Source: Cordia subcordata
Lineage: Eukaryota; Streptophyta; Magnoliopsida; Boraginales; Cordiaceae
Reading direction: 5' to 3'
Assembly: GCA_028554755.1 (NCBI GenBank)
Contig: JAPTOF010000002.1
Coordinates: 12,573,001-12,637,000, forward strand
Length of the DNA stretch: 64,000 nt
Under the pieces are notes generated by a model that made no database searches, was not told the DNA's origin, and saw only the letters and a program-made list of their open reading frames with translations. Below are positions 11,162 through 23,281 of the stretch, piece by piece. Positions within the stretch are counted from its first letter, which is position 1, and every line of letters begins with the position of its first letter. A program made the translations under genes and the position numbers.

Positions 11162-11893
11162 GAGAATTTTGCACAGCATGGATTACGTTTTTCAATTAGA
11201 AAAATTATATTTGATCTTTTTTTGTATGGTAAGAATTTTCGTATTAGATATTGAGATTCTCCATTCTTACCATTTGGGAGCAAATGAGATATCACCTAGG
11301 TGATATATAGCGGTGCTCGAGTTAAATTAGGATAAAGAATATGTCTAGTCGATGAGGCCTCGCAGATGAGACAGCTAGCTGTATGAGTTTTTTGCAATTT
11401 TATTTAGGAACCTTTTTGGTGCAATGATGAGTGTTTGTTATCTTTGGTGGATTATGTTAATTGATCAATTATTGATGTAATATTTGATCATGCCCTCTGG
11501 AATATCTTTTACTTCCCATTGTTGACTGTACATGTACAAATTGACCAAACAAGGATGCACAAAGATGAGGAAATCAAGACGCTGGCTAGTGTACAAAATA
11601 ATGTGAAATACTTCTATTTTTTTTTTAATCACTATCATTTAACTCTTACATGTATAATATTTAAATTCGATTGATAAATGCCTCTTGTTTTTTAAACTAT
11701 TAGACTCGATCATAGTAATTTCCTATTCGTTTTACATAAATGAAGATGCATGTCGGAAAGTGGCGACCCCTAACAGTTATTTGCTCCATGAGGCTTGCCT
11801 TTAAGCTATGAAATATCGGGGAAACTAAGCAAAATTTCAAAAAAAATATCTTCATTATTAATAATATATAGAAACAAATGGTGAACAGCAAGT

Positions 11894-11965
11894 GGATCCG
11901 TGGCGCAATGGTAGCGCGTCTGACTCCAGATCAGAAGGTTGCGTGTTCGATTCACGTCGGGTTCA
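11894..11965 (+). tRNA. trnW: tRNA-Trp (anticodon CCA)
   Basis: The 72-nt cloverleaf is complete and intronless. The acceptor stem GGATCCG pairs with CGGGTTC, followed by discriminator A. The D arm contains the A box TGGCGCAATGG. The anticodon arm TCTGA-CTCCAGA-TCAGA carries CCA at 11926-11928. The T arm contains the B box GTTCGATTC. A TTTT Pol III terminator lies at 11987-11990 and a CAA motif lies just upstream, as in plant tRNA genes. It is the cytosolic (nuclear) type; the CCA tail is not encoded. Confidence 0.97.
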
Positions 11966-13141
11966 ATTCCTGTTTCACTTTCTTTCTTTTGGGGTCCAAT
12001 TTCTTTGTTGTGTTATTACTCTATCAAGCTTTGCGCAGAACAATAATAAACGACAAGCAAAGATGACGATTTCTTAATTCTATTTTATCTTACGACCACT
12101 AAGGAAGATTTTATTTTAAGTATGAACCACAATGGATCTATCTCAAAATTACAAATCCATTAATATAGAAAAATTAGTCAATATATGCTTCAAGATTGAA
12201 AGCTAGATAATATTTGTAATGGAAGGTATAGATCAAATTTTTGAATAACTTCTATGATAAATTATTAGTTGATCAATTTACCTAATCTTTAAACGTGACG
12301 AAATCCTAATTTTAGTTCTAGTAGAAAGATGCCTATGATTACCCTAGTAACTTGTTAATCGATGTTGCATATTCCATTATCACATGAATGGGATTAGTTA
12401 AGGATCGCAATGTCTTCAGATTCAAAAAGAAATACATAGTAGCATATAGTGGTAGTATTGAAAGTGGGGCAAAATAGACAAATCCTCAACATTTGGTTTT
12501 AAAGAATTATTGTAGTAACGATCATGTGAAATGAAACGGTATATACTTTTAAAATATTTTTTTATAAGTTAAGATGAGTGTCAATCTCTCTTACAAATAT
12601 ATAAAGTTCATAGTTCTCAATATAATTGCTCTCTTTTTCTTTCATGAGCCAATCCCTAGTATATATGTTTGTATGTATGTATCTCTAGGCAGAAACTCCA
12701 AATGAGTACGCAACCATACCTTCCTTGGCCACATAGGAGTTAAAAAGAAAAAAATTATATGGTAACAGATAAACTAAGATGTGTGGAGTATCTTCTTCTG
12801 ATAAGATTGAGTCCTTTAGTTAAAGATTTTGAGTTTCAGACTCTAAATTTGATATGAGGCCAAATTGAAATCTAAAGATCACCCTTTTTCTCAAACAAAG
12901 AAAAAAGTTAATAGTCCTCTTTTTCCGACTAAATGATGCTTGCACGAGTGAATCTATGTGTACATTTGTGAAGTTGTGGGGGCTGCAATCATCACTTATC
13001 TCACAAAATGGTTTAGATCTCTTTATCTTTTCTCTAATTTTTAGTCCATGAAACCCCTAGATTAGCCTATGTACTGCAGATTCTTTATCTCAACCAATAA
13101 GTTTGCTAGAAGCTACATGCAATCACACAGATATATCAAGG
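11966..13141. other. Intergenic, no gene recognised
   Basis: AT-rich sequence between the tRNA and MITE copy 2, with no ORF of note on either strand and no clear repeat. Confidence 0.6.
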
Positions 13142-13327
13142 GCCTGTTAGATTGGTTCTTTCTAAAAGTACTTGTTTTAATTTTTGACTTCTAGAAAAAA
13201 CTGTATTTGAACTTTTTTTAGAGTTTTAGCTTTTCTGAAAGTCAATTAAAACACTTAGTGCAAAACGATATATTTTTTTTCAGAAAAAAAAAAAAAATTT
13301 TATGAAGAAAAGCCAATCCAAGCAGGC
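13142..13327. mobile_element. Short TIR element (MITE), family M, copy 2
   Basis: The left end GCCTGTTAGATTGG and right end (reverse complement GCCTGCTTGGATTGG) are inverted. The length of 186 bp and the homopolymer-rich core match copy 1 at 4851. It lies about 230 bp beyond the 3' end of the TGA gene coding region. Confidence 0.7.
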
Positions 13328-13556
13328 TAAAAATCTTTTGTTTTATATGCAGTTTGGCAAGTGATTACCTCCGTTAAGAATTAACATGATCTAAAATTAT
13401 GCACAGCTGCAGATCATATATACACTTCCCAACTTGAGAAGCTGTTTTTAAGATAAATATGAGAAGACTAATCAAGTCTATCTAAGCAAAAACATGTGTT
13501 ACATACTCAAATATACAGCTTCTTAAGCATTATGTATCGCGATTAATTTACGTACA

Positions 13557-16374
13557 CTAGCTGTTGTACACAGGTTCACGGGGGCGAGCAGCCCAAAGAG
13601 AACTGAGAGCACGGAGTCGTTGGAAATACTCCCCAAAAGCAAGCAAACCTCTTGCTGCTTGGCGAGTTGTCAAGATGCGAGACATTTGCTGCAGAGTCTG
13701 TTGGCGAAGGTGATCTGCCTGTTGAAGATTAGGCCAAATAAAGGAGATTTATCATGGAGTTGCAAAACACCGAGTGGTAATATGTAGTCATTAGTGCATT
13801 CTTGTACACTTTAACTTAACATGGTTTGAAATAGCTTTTAGTTTCATTCGTGTTAAGCATTCATCAAGAGATCCTTCGTACCAGTTCCCATAAGACAAGA
13901 CTGCATAAGCAGTCGAGAAGTTCAAATCATTCTACGAGTACTCAGAGCGCATCATCAAACATAGAGTTTTGATTCCTATGAAGTACATTTGAAAGAGGAC
14001 AGATGCAGCAAGATTCATCAATATTAATCAACAGGCCTTGAAAATTTTCTCAATAGGAAAGCCGAAACACTATAAAGCTTTCTAGCTAATAGTTATATAC
14101 AATTCTAGTTATTTTTTGAGGGGGGATTAATTGATTTTTCAAGCTAAAAGTGCCTTAAAAACACCTTCTATTTCCAAATTTTTTCAGTTCATACATTTGA
14201 ATTGTGTATGGATTATGTGAATTCAAAGTCCCCAACTCACAACAATAGCATTGCACAAAAAGCATGAAGCACCAACTTAAAACTAGATCTTCAATTGAAT
14301 GAAATTAAATGTTCATGATTGGGAAAAGTCACCTGGTTGACGAAAGTTTCAAGTGATTCTAGCTTCTCCATAGCAGAAGCTAGATGAGAACCATAACTCC
14401 CAGCTCCTATGGCACCAGTAACAATGCTCTGGGCCAGAGTGTGCTGAAGCTTCTCCATTCCTTGTGTGAGAGCATCTTCAGCTTGCTGACAACAATGTCG
14501 CAAATTGCTTATGTTCATTTTTTGTTGCTCGGTCAGAGGCTCAAGTTGTGGCAAAACAATCTGTCAGATGGAATTCCATAAGCAGTTTAACTATCACTTA
14601 ATTGAAGAGCGATTTAGAAGAAACTTGAATCAAGGGATCGTATAAAAAATCCAAGTCCAATTTTTCAACATGCATCATGATTTCCAGAGATGGCACATAA
14701 AAGAAAAGCATTAAAATTCAGTAGACTTACATTTATAAGATCAGATGGACGAAAGCCTCCAATCCAGAGGAAAAAGCGCTCAACTGACGTTCTCCACATG
14801 CCAGAGACCAAGTAGAAAACATCTGCTCTGGCAGCTTCTGTTTTCATGCGAATTAGATCATAGTAGTGATTTAAGACATTTTCTACAAGGATGCGGAGCT
14901 CAATATCACTTGTAGGAGACTGCAAAACAGTTCGCAGCTGGGAATTTTTCCTCTGTTGTTCATCGATCCAGTGACTGTATTCCATCTCAAAAGCAGCGAT
15001 TCCTGCAGAGACAGTGAGCACAAGATCAAAGTTAATCAACTTCTACTTCACTGAGAGGCTTCTTAATATGAAAAAGAAAAGATGAAACCAAAAGTCATCT
15101 GTTCAAAACATGAGAACAAAAAACATTCTTTATGCAACAATTTTCTCAGAGTACTGACGAGAGAGCAGGAGCGTAAGAAGACAAGATCATTTTACTTCTG
15201 TTATACAAGTATCCACAAGCCAAATCAAGTTTCATATAAATAGGAGGAGAAAAAGATGAAAGGGACAACACAATCAATATTTCCTTTTAAACAGAATGCT
15301 AAGCAGTTGATGGAAACTTTATACTAAAAACTCTTCTTGACTTTGTAAAAGAATGTTAGTGTGAACAAGAAATGAATGATGAGACTAGAGAATTTTATTG
15401 AAAAAGAAGGTATAGATATGAATATGGATCAATAGCTAACTAAATAGATAACCGAAAGCACACCTGAGTTCACTGTTCCATCAAAACCTATGGCACCTGC
15501 AGCGCCCCCAACATACATGCCCTGCAATTACTCATTCATTCATCAGATTATCAACAACATTTACAAATAAATGCACAGAAATTTAATTAGACAAGCAAAT
15601 ATGAAAATCACCTGTTGTCTAGTTCTTTCAAGCTCAAGTTCAAGTTGTGCCAGCTTCAAACGGCTTGTTTCCAGTTGCTGAATATAAGCCTTCCGAAGAA
15701 AAACATAGACAAGAAATAAAGCCGATGTATTTATAGATATCTGTGACTAAGAAAGATTCAATGGACACCCTTCCTTTATACCTTTTTCCGCAAACGGCTT
15801 TTCCGAGCAGCCTCACGATTTTGCGCCAACCGTCGCTGTACCTGTTATGAAGACATTCACAAGTGTTCAGTTTATGAGTAACAAGGGTGCCTCTAGATTA
15901 TTCCTCAATATTGAAGGGAAACTAGTTATGTTTGCTTGAGCATGCAATGAAAATTCTTATCATTTTCCACTTACTTTGCATTTCAATTCTTAAATAACAT
16001 ATCTAGTCATTCTGTAGCTGCTCATAATTATGGCAGATAGCAAAAGAAGCTGAGAGGATATGTTATCACCTTCTCTGAAAGGCTCCTAGCTTCTTCTCCA
16101 TCTATTGAAGGTCCAAGTGGATCGTGAGAAGTGCTTTCCGACTACAAAATATGGAATCAGTCAGATAAGATGAAAAAGAGCCAAAATTTCCTAACTGAGA
16201 GAATGCTCTCTTCACCTTGTTTTCAAGCCCAGCATCAGCCTGTGCGACCATACAAGGTCCTTCGGTGGGGCTTATATCGCCTCTGAACGGCTCGTCCCAC
16301 ATGTTCATCTGGTAGAGAGAATCATACATACCCACCCCTCTTGAAGGAGCAAACTGAGCTGTTGTCGAAGTCAT
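13557..16374 (-). CDS. TGA: TGA-class bZIP transcription factor (TGA1/TGA4-like)
   Basis: Eight coding exons are inferred (minus strand, 5' to 3'): 16374-16216, 16141-16070, 15841-15782, 15689-15612, 15521-15464, 15002-14731, 14560-14333 and 13718-13557. All have GT/AG borders and consistent phases, giving 362 residues, close to the 368 of Arabidopsis TGA1. Residues 78-97 hold the basic region (QNREAARKSRLRKK); the leucine zipper follows in 98-123. The DOG1/TGA domain spans about 145-355, with MWRTSVERFFLWIGGFRP and the C-terminal RQAARGLLAFGEYFQRLRAL. TGA proteins dimerise, bind TGACG (as-1) sites and recruit NPR-type co-regulators. By my alignment the TGA1 redox pair is altered: the Cys260 position is Ser251, the Cys266 position is Cys257, and an extra Cys256 is present. 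The N-terminus resembles clades I and III; clade I is my preference, not certain. Confidence 0.95.
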
Positions 16375-17610
16375 AATTACAACCTGATATGAAAGCAAAT
16401 GTACGGCAATCAGATGGAAGAAATTTTGCAGAAAAATACAGAATATGAAGAGCTATTTTTCACTTTCCCAACAAGCAACAAAAGAATCTAGCTAAGAATG
16501 AGCTTAGCAAATGATGATAAAGAATTAGAAACATAATGCAGAATTCTTATCTAGAAATCCTATTCTTTCTAACGAGGTTCTAAATGGAAAGGAAAATTTG
16601 TAGTAGCCAGGACATTTAGTAGCCTATCAACCCATTACCACTGGCCGCCATACTCTTAAGATGGTGTTGACAATAATACAGAACTCAAGTCCTTATAAAC
16701 CACATGCAAATTCTTTCTAGACAAATGTGGGATTAAATTTTACATTAGAATTTGCTTAGACTTTCTGAGGCCGACTTTCTATCTCAATATTACACGTCGG
16801 TTTTTCTTATGCAGTGATAGTTCAAGTTTCATTTCTGAGTAGAAGAAAAAATACTACTTCATTTATATCTGTAAATAGCTCAATTTTAGGCATCTCTTTC
16901 TTAATTCACCTAGCCTCCACTGATCTCTCTTCCACACAGTAGCCATAAAAAAGTATCCAATATCTGTAGCTTCATGTTTATGTATTTACGTTACTGTTCC
17001 ATACAAAAAGGAAGAAAACTCTCAATCTTTTGCTGCTAATATAAATTACTTCGAAACAGCAGTCTGACACGTAAATAAAATGACCTCTTGGTGAAAACAC
17101 AACTACAGAATTTGGTTATAGGTCTCATCACAGTTACACACAATCAAAGAGAGAGGGTTGCATATTCAAATTAGTCCTACTGTTTTCATCACGAAATAAA
17201 TATTTGATGTTACAGGTTATTGATCAGAGTTTATAAAGACACGATTTGGATAACTCCTGAATTTTCTAGACCAGAAACTGTAGCTAACATGAAAAGACAG
17301 CAGAAAACACTTCCAGAGCTGCATAATCATAACTCCTTTCACAAAATTAGTCTCTAAGATTCACCCAATGGGTAACGGTCCACCTCTGAATGAAACAGCA
17401 GCAAATATGTACAGTAGGGCAAGAAGCTTGGTACACAACAGGTGTTGTTACAACACGTTATAACATTACCAGAGGAACTGCTATCAAAGCCAAGAAGCCA
17501 ATAGGTTTATATTTACCGGTAATTAGCTTTTCTAAGCCTCACTCAGATTGATAACATAACAGTCCACCTCTGGATGAAACAGCAGGAAAGATGTGCGCAA
17601 AATACGTTAC

Positions 17611-18050
17611 AACATTACGAGGGAGAGTGCTACAGTATGAAAACTATCATGAAGCCAATACCCATCATCATATACATGCAAATTCAACTTCTCAAACACT
17701 TCTCAATCATTGATTTAACAATAACGCAAAAAAATGTAAAAATCAAGTGAAATATTGGGTGAACAAAATGATTAAAGACAGAAAAAGTACCATAGAGTAG
17801 AAGTAGAATCTTGGTACACAACGGTATCACGAAATACGTTGGAACATTACGCGAGAGAGAGTGCTACAGTATGAAAACTATCATGAAGCCAACATCCACC
17901 ATCATATACATGCAAATCCAACTTCTCAAACACACTGATCCTCAATCATTGAAGCAAAAATAACGCGAAAAATTGCAAAAATCAAAGTGAAAATCAGGTA
18001 AACAGAATGATTAAAGGCAGAAAAAGTACCATAGACTAGAAGTAGAAAGA
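17611..18050 (-). repeat. ~220-bp tandem duplication in TGA intron 1
   Basis: Two units share AATACGTT, ACATTACG, GAGAGTGCTACAGTATGAAA and CATCATATACATGCAAAT, and both end in AAAAAGTACCATAGA. The first runs about 17611-17812, the second about 17835-18050. A more diverged third unit seems present near 17405-17510. The array lies just downstream of the first splice donor. Confidence 0.8.
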
Positions 18051-18064
18051 TATATATGATCAAC

Positions 18065-18180
18065 CTTTGCCTTGATTGAAGTGTCTGTCACAAAGAGCTG
18101 AAAGCTAGCAAAACCAAGAAGCTGAAAAAAGCTTCTGGCCTCTGATGAAACACCAGACAACACCACCGAAGTTGGATTAT
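18065..18180 (-). other. Probable 5' UTR exon and transcription start region of the TGA gene
   Basis: A good donor (AAAG|GTTGATC, minus strand) at 18065/18064 can splice to the acceptor CATATCAG at 16384, ten bases upstream of the start codon. Intron 1 would be about 1.68 kb. The transcription start is not resolved; 18180 is an estimate. A non-coding first exon is common in TGA genes. Confidence 0.5.
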
Positions 18181-18540
18181 TCTATTGGTAATGCATAATT
18201 GTTTCAGAAGATACAAAAGCAATTATTGGCCAATAGCACCTGTGTTTAAGCAAACAACTCTTAACCCCAGTTGGCCAAACAGAGAGAAGCCAAGATATGA
18301 CAATTGAAAGCTATGGAAAAACACTGGGAAAAAAATAAAGTGGCTCCTTTTAGAATGCTACAGTCCACTGTTTAACGTCTTACAATTTTTTTAATATATC
18401 CCACTAAGTAAATATATCCACATGCTTTGCAAATGCGCAACAAGTGACTTCTAGTCCACCTTAACTAACCCACCCCTTAACTTTGCACCACCATTAACAA
18501 GGCAACACCTACACCATTGGGCCATGGCATCCTTCTTTGG

Positions 18541-18545
18541 TGACG
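18541..18545 (+). promoter_or_regulatory. TGACG (as-1 half site) upstream of the TGA gene
   Basis: TGACGT lies about 360-400 bp upstream of the inferred first exon. It is the core bound by TGA factors, so autoregulation is possible. A single copy of a 5-bp motif is weak evidence. Confidence 0.25.
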
Positions 18546-18599
18546 TATTCAACTATAGGTTAATTAATTCATCATCTCCAATTCTTTTACTTCTATTTT

Positions 18600-20074
18600 A
18601 AGTAAATAAATGAATCTCGACTCTCAACAATTTGGGGAAGTGAATTACTTCCTAACTTAGACCACGTAGTAAAACGCTATTGCACCCAAAAAGTTTACAT
18701 AGTGGCCAAAATGTGCCTCGATTTGGGCCACGTCTTTCAAATAGCTAATTGGGTCTTCAATTAACATATAATCATATAATAATAGATCTAATTTAAATAT
18801 ATTAGTGAAAATCGAACCTAAAATGAGTTTTTTATCGTAAAATGAAGTAACATATTTTGTTCCATTACAACACCTCTGAAGACAGGTTCTGTCCTAGATT
18901 CTGCATGGATTTTGAGACCAATTTAATATTTAGATGGAACTCTGATCAAGAAATCTAGAAGCATCACCCCAATAATTTATTTGTTTATGCAAAGCACATG
19001 ACACCTGAAACGTTGTTTTTTCCTTTTGCTTTTCCAAAAGTTTGTGTGAATCAATAGGAGAACAACATGTCACATAAGTGGTGAAATTAAAGATAACCCA
19101 AACATTACCTAAAGATAAATAAAAAATAATTAAAAGCTGAGTCATTGGAACAAGTTAATTAGTCAAAAAATCCACAAGAATCATATGTAACAGGAGAGGT
19201 GAAGAGCTAATGGAACAAATTTATACTTGGAGAGATTCGAATCTCAAAAATTCAATCTTGACCACTTATAATAACAAAAATCCAGTTAGTGATGCATTAA
19301 CCAAGTTTGCAGTCGCCTTCTTTCACCAAGCATTGTGTCGTAAGCATATCTCTGTAAGGGTTTGATTAAAGGAATATTATATCAATTTGCACAAAAGAAG
19401 ATGTGTTACAGCAAAAGTTTTTGGTGCAAGAGATCTTGAGGTCAATTCTTAAAGACGGTAAGAATTGTATTATTCACTTTAACTAACTCCCTCAAATGAA
19501 AAATGCTGGAATATTCTTCTTACATTAGAAAACAACCATCTTCAAGTTCATAATTCACTATATAGTATCTTGGATTATACTTTTTATTGATCACTAATTG
19601 GTTCTAACTGAAACTTAAAGTAATTTTTAGCATAGAACAGGCTAAGTCATTTCCCAACTCCTTCTCAATCTCATCTCGTATTATCCACGTGACCTATTTG
19701 GTTTCTTAAGTCTCGTTTTCTCACACGTAAGGGGGTATTGTAACATTCCTCCCATGATCATCTTCAAATTCTCGCCGGATCATGAAGGGAAGGTTGGAAT
19801 ACATTCACTTCACATTGGAAAATTACCATCTTCAAGCTTATCATTGAAGTCCATGCTCTTAGATCGCGCTGGATAGAGGTGTTGAAATATTCCTTTCACG
19901 TTGGAAAATTATTATCTTCAAGTTCACAATTAAGGTCCGCATGACAATTCTTGTCGAGTCACACACGAGGGGTATTGGAACATATTTTTTGACATATCCA
20001 AAACTCACCACATTTTTTAATTCATCACTAATAAGGTTTACGTTTCAGTTCTCGCAGGATCACACATGAGAGTA
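18600..20074. other. Intergenic with degenerate LTR-end-like repeats
   Basis: No gene is seen. From about 19500 a loosely repeated unit (TGGAATATTC, a CCATCTTCAAG-type motif, AATTCACCATT) recurs several times (19505, 19793, 19880, 19975). Some copies are preceded by purine-rich CACGTAAGGGGG-type sequence. These look like old partial LTR/TRIM ends related to the better copies starting at 20075. Confidence 0.5.
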
Positions 20075-20513
20075 TGTTGGAATATTTCTCCCATATTAAA
20101 AAATCACCAACTTTAAATTCACCATTACCACTTCATCTAAAGCTTAAGTTTATAGAGAGGATATTGGTTTGTTTATTTATTATATTAACACACACATGAG
20201 AGTATGTTGGAATATTTCTCTCATATTAAAAAATCACCAACTTTAAATTCACCATTACCACCTTATCTAAAAGCTTAAACTTATAGAGAGGATATTGGTT
20301 TATTTATTTATTATATTAACATGCCCCCTCACGTGTAGCGTAATTTGTTTAGAGCTTGCACGTAGACAATTTAATATTTTTAAATGGGTGGCGGTAAGGA
20401 TCGAACCTGTGCCGTTTGGCTTTTAGGCTCTGATATCATGTTAGAGTTACCACCTTATCTAAAAGTTTAAACTTATAGAGAGGATATTGGTTTATTTATT
20501 TATTATATTAACA
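20075..20513 (-). mobile_element. TRIM-like miniature LTR retrotransposon with an extra LTR copy
   Basis: Read on the minus strand there is a 75-bp LTR (20513-20439), then a primer-binding site TGATATCAGAGCC (20438-20426), which differs by one base from the usual tRNA-iMet PBS. About 100 bp of non-coding interior follows, then a polypurine tract GTGAGGGGGCA (about 20332-20322) and a second LTR of 117 bp (20321-20205). A third, tandem LTR of 116 bp (20190-20075) follows after a 14-bp spacer. Each LTR starts TGTTAATATAATAAATAAA and ends in AACA. With no coding capacity this is a TRIM. The 5' LTR lacks an internal segment of about 40 bp found in the others. Confidence 0.8.
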
Positions 20514-20690
20514 ATCATATCATTTCTGATGAACGCTAGGTCATAAAAGACATTTTTAAATACTTAAAAACTAGGCCAAACAAATTCTAAATATATATAT
20601 CAGAGTACGTGGTTGCACCATTGTGTTTATTACATGGTGGATCTAATGTATTGTTTAGCCCACGGTGAATCTTTTTGTAAAGAGAAAGAA

Positions 20691-20802
20691 AACTTTGTCC
20701 AATCTCTAGTCATCACTGGTTAATTAACTTAATTAGACCACTACTCAACTTTGTCCAATCTCTAGTCATCACTGGTTAATTAACTTAATTAGACCACTAC
20801 TC
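20691..20802 (+). repeat. Perfect 2 x 56-bp tandem duplication
   Basis: The unit from AACTTTGTCC to CCACTACTC (56 bp) is repeated exactly once with no mismatch that I can find, so the duplication is recent. Confidence 0.95.
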
Positions 20803-22147
20803 TACTAGATAGCTGCATTGCCTTGACGCTCTGAACTTTTCTTTACTTGAAGCGTGATCTTGAGCAAATCATTGGAATCGATTCCGTTTAATTTTTTCAG
20901 ATTTACAAATCTTTGAAAACATTCTATGGCATTCTTAGTGGTCCTCACTGGATCTTTTCAATTAATTAGTAGATGTAATCACTTTACCGTGTTAGATTTC
21001 TCGGCTTTTTGATCACATAAAGTGTTTCGATGACAGAAGCAAAAAAATTCCAGGACATGTCTTTGTTATTCCCTAGCCAAACAGCCAATTTGTGTTGATA
21101 AACTTTTCGATAAAATAGTAATAATCGTGGTATCAGAGCTCAAATAATTGTTAAACACTTGAAAAGAACATGAATCACATGGAAGACTCAATGATAGACA
21201 AATCTGCCTATAGGTTACCGTACCAAAATGGTCGTAAATTCGTGTCATATCTTGCACATTCCGAAGAGTATGCACTGCGCGCAAGGCTTAATAAAAAATA
21301 ATTAGCCTAAATTAAGGGACGTACTGAAGATTTTTTATTTTTATTCTTTTTACCCTAATTCTCGTCTCAAATAAGAATATTCAAGCTTAGATCATCACTC
21401 GTGCAGGAGCAGTTTTAATTATTTGAATTACTCTCTCATTCCCAAAATGTGTCGAAGATATTAAATAATATGATAAATCACCATAACTACCCAAACTTTA
21501 GATGAGGTTGTAATTTAATAAACTTAAAGACTACAAACTTAAGCTACAGGTTCCATCTTTTTTCAGATTCCATTATATATAATCATAAATTTGATTACAA
21601 CGGGAAAGAAATGTATCTTTTTAGAAATGAGGTAAATTATAAATGATCATATTTCATCTTTTTAAATGTCGATTATTTAGTTTTATTTTAAACATCTTTT
21701 ATTGGATTGAGATTTTATTAGAAGTGTCAAATATAAACCCGTAATTCATTTTCTCCTCAAAATGAAGGAATAGAAAAGGAGAGAATCCAAACCCTACGGC
21801 GATTCCAATGGTCTATTTCTTTTCTTCTTCTTTTTTTTTTTTTTCAATGCTTACGGTAAAGAACCACAAACTTGACCAAGAATAAGTTAGTCAAGATACC
21901 ATATTCAGTTATTCACTAATTATGTTCTTTTTTTAATTTTTTATTGTATCCCATTCCATTTCATTCCTCCAGCTAGATCAGACATTAGGGTTTTGAGGTT
22001 TTTATTCTTGGCTAATCTTAATTAGCATGAGAAAGTGTGTTATAGTATCTGATGCTGTTTAGACAACTTGCACATCCAAGGAGTCATCGCATCCCTCCTA
22101 TCTTTTCCTCAAAAGTACAAGCAACTAATTAATTATTGTGGTATCAC
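20803..22147. other. Intergenic, no gene recognised
   Basis: AT-rich, with no ORF with domain character and no clear repeat boundaries. Confidence 0.6.
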
Positions 22148-22290
22148 CACTACAAAAAAAAAAAAAAAAAGAGAGAGAGAAGAAAAGAATAGTCAGTGAC
22201 TGATAAACATGCGTAGATATAGACGGTAATTTTTTTAACTGTCGCTAATTAACTATAGTTATAGACGGCAGTTTTTTTATCAAAAAGGCT
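22148..22290. mobile_element. CACTA-like transposon end
   Basis: The sequence starts CACTACAAAAAA and is followed by subterminal motifs GACGGTAATT, CTGTCGCTAATTA and GACGGCAGTT, the usual arrangement at plant CACTA (En/Spm) ends. I found no partner end in the right orientation, so this is a fragment. Confidence 0.5.
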
Positions 22291-23006
22291 AACTACAATT
22301 TTGAGGAAGTGGTAACTAGGGATTTTGACATTTTTATTGGTAAGACTATAACATATAATTTAACATTACATAGAAATGATTTAATTAATATGGAGACTAG
22401 TTAACTTTTGAAGTTAAGAATATTGAACAAAATGAAGAAGGTAACTTTGAGCCAGCTCAGCTAGAGTTTGATTTCAAATTGCAAAGTTTGTTATTTCATT
22501 GGTGACATGTACCATATTCAAACTAATTATTATCATAATTTTCTATTTTCTAGATAATTCTTAGACACATAATGATTGTAGACTGAATATATAATGATGT
22601 CATACAACTTAGCTTTTATATATTTGGCTCATAATTAATTCATGTAAAAAAGAAAGTAGATAATTTTGTTATTTTGGCAATAAAGTTGACAATTTTCACC
22701 AATACTGTAAATTAAATAATCCTGTAGCTACCATTACAAAACTACTAAAACTTTTGCTAGTGTATCATGTTCATTCGAATATAGAATGCTCCAATATTTT
22801 ATGCTGATCTTGATAGCAAAGAAATCTTCTTGCAACCTAATAGAGAGTGGATCCTTTGAGATAGATTCGAAGAGAAGGCTTCATCAATAGATTGGGTCGG
22901 TCTTTCGTAGGGTAAGAAGCATTGGAGCCGCATGTAGTTTATTCAGAGTGCATCTGTCGGGTTTGTAATGAATCAAGTTCACCTGATGGCTTGTCACCAC
23001 ATTAAT

Positions 23007-23275
23007 AGTATGTTTGGAATGATGTTATTTTAAGATACTTATCTTATTAAAATAAAAAAATACCTTATAAGATTTAAAATATCTTATTTTGTATATCTTA
23101 TGAAATATTTGTCAAAAAATAGGATAAGGATAGATTGCTTATTTTTTATAAAATAAAAAGTATAGTTTGTTTTGAGTTTTCATAGCATGTATGGGATAAG
23201 GTGTCTTAAATCTTATAAAATATCTCCTCATTTGAATTGGATAAATATCTTAAAATAAGATCATACCAAACCTAC
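23007..23275. mobile_element. MITE, family P, copy 1
   Basis: The left end AGTATGTTTGGAATGAT...TATTTTAAGATA is the inverse of the right end, whose reverse complement is GTAGGTTTGGTATGATCTTA followed by TTTTAAGATA. It is about 270 bp and non-coding. A second copy is at about 43450-43721, and a right-end fragment is near 23550. Confidence 0.7.
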
Positions 23276-23281
23276 CATAAA

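Noticed and set aside
11892..12077. Short plus-strand ORFs covering the tRNA
   Set aside because: They are translations across the tRNA-Trp gene and its flank; the tRNA fold is perfect and explains the conservation.
14384..14581. Plus-strand ORF within the TGA gene
   Set aside because: It is the antisense of TGA exon 7, whose minus-strand frame encodes conserved family sequence.
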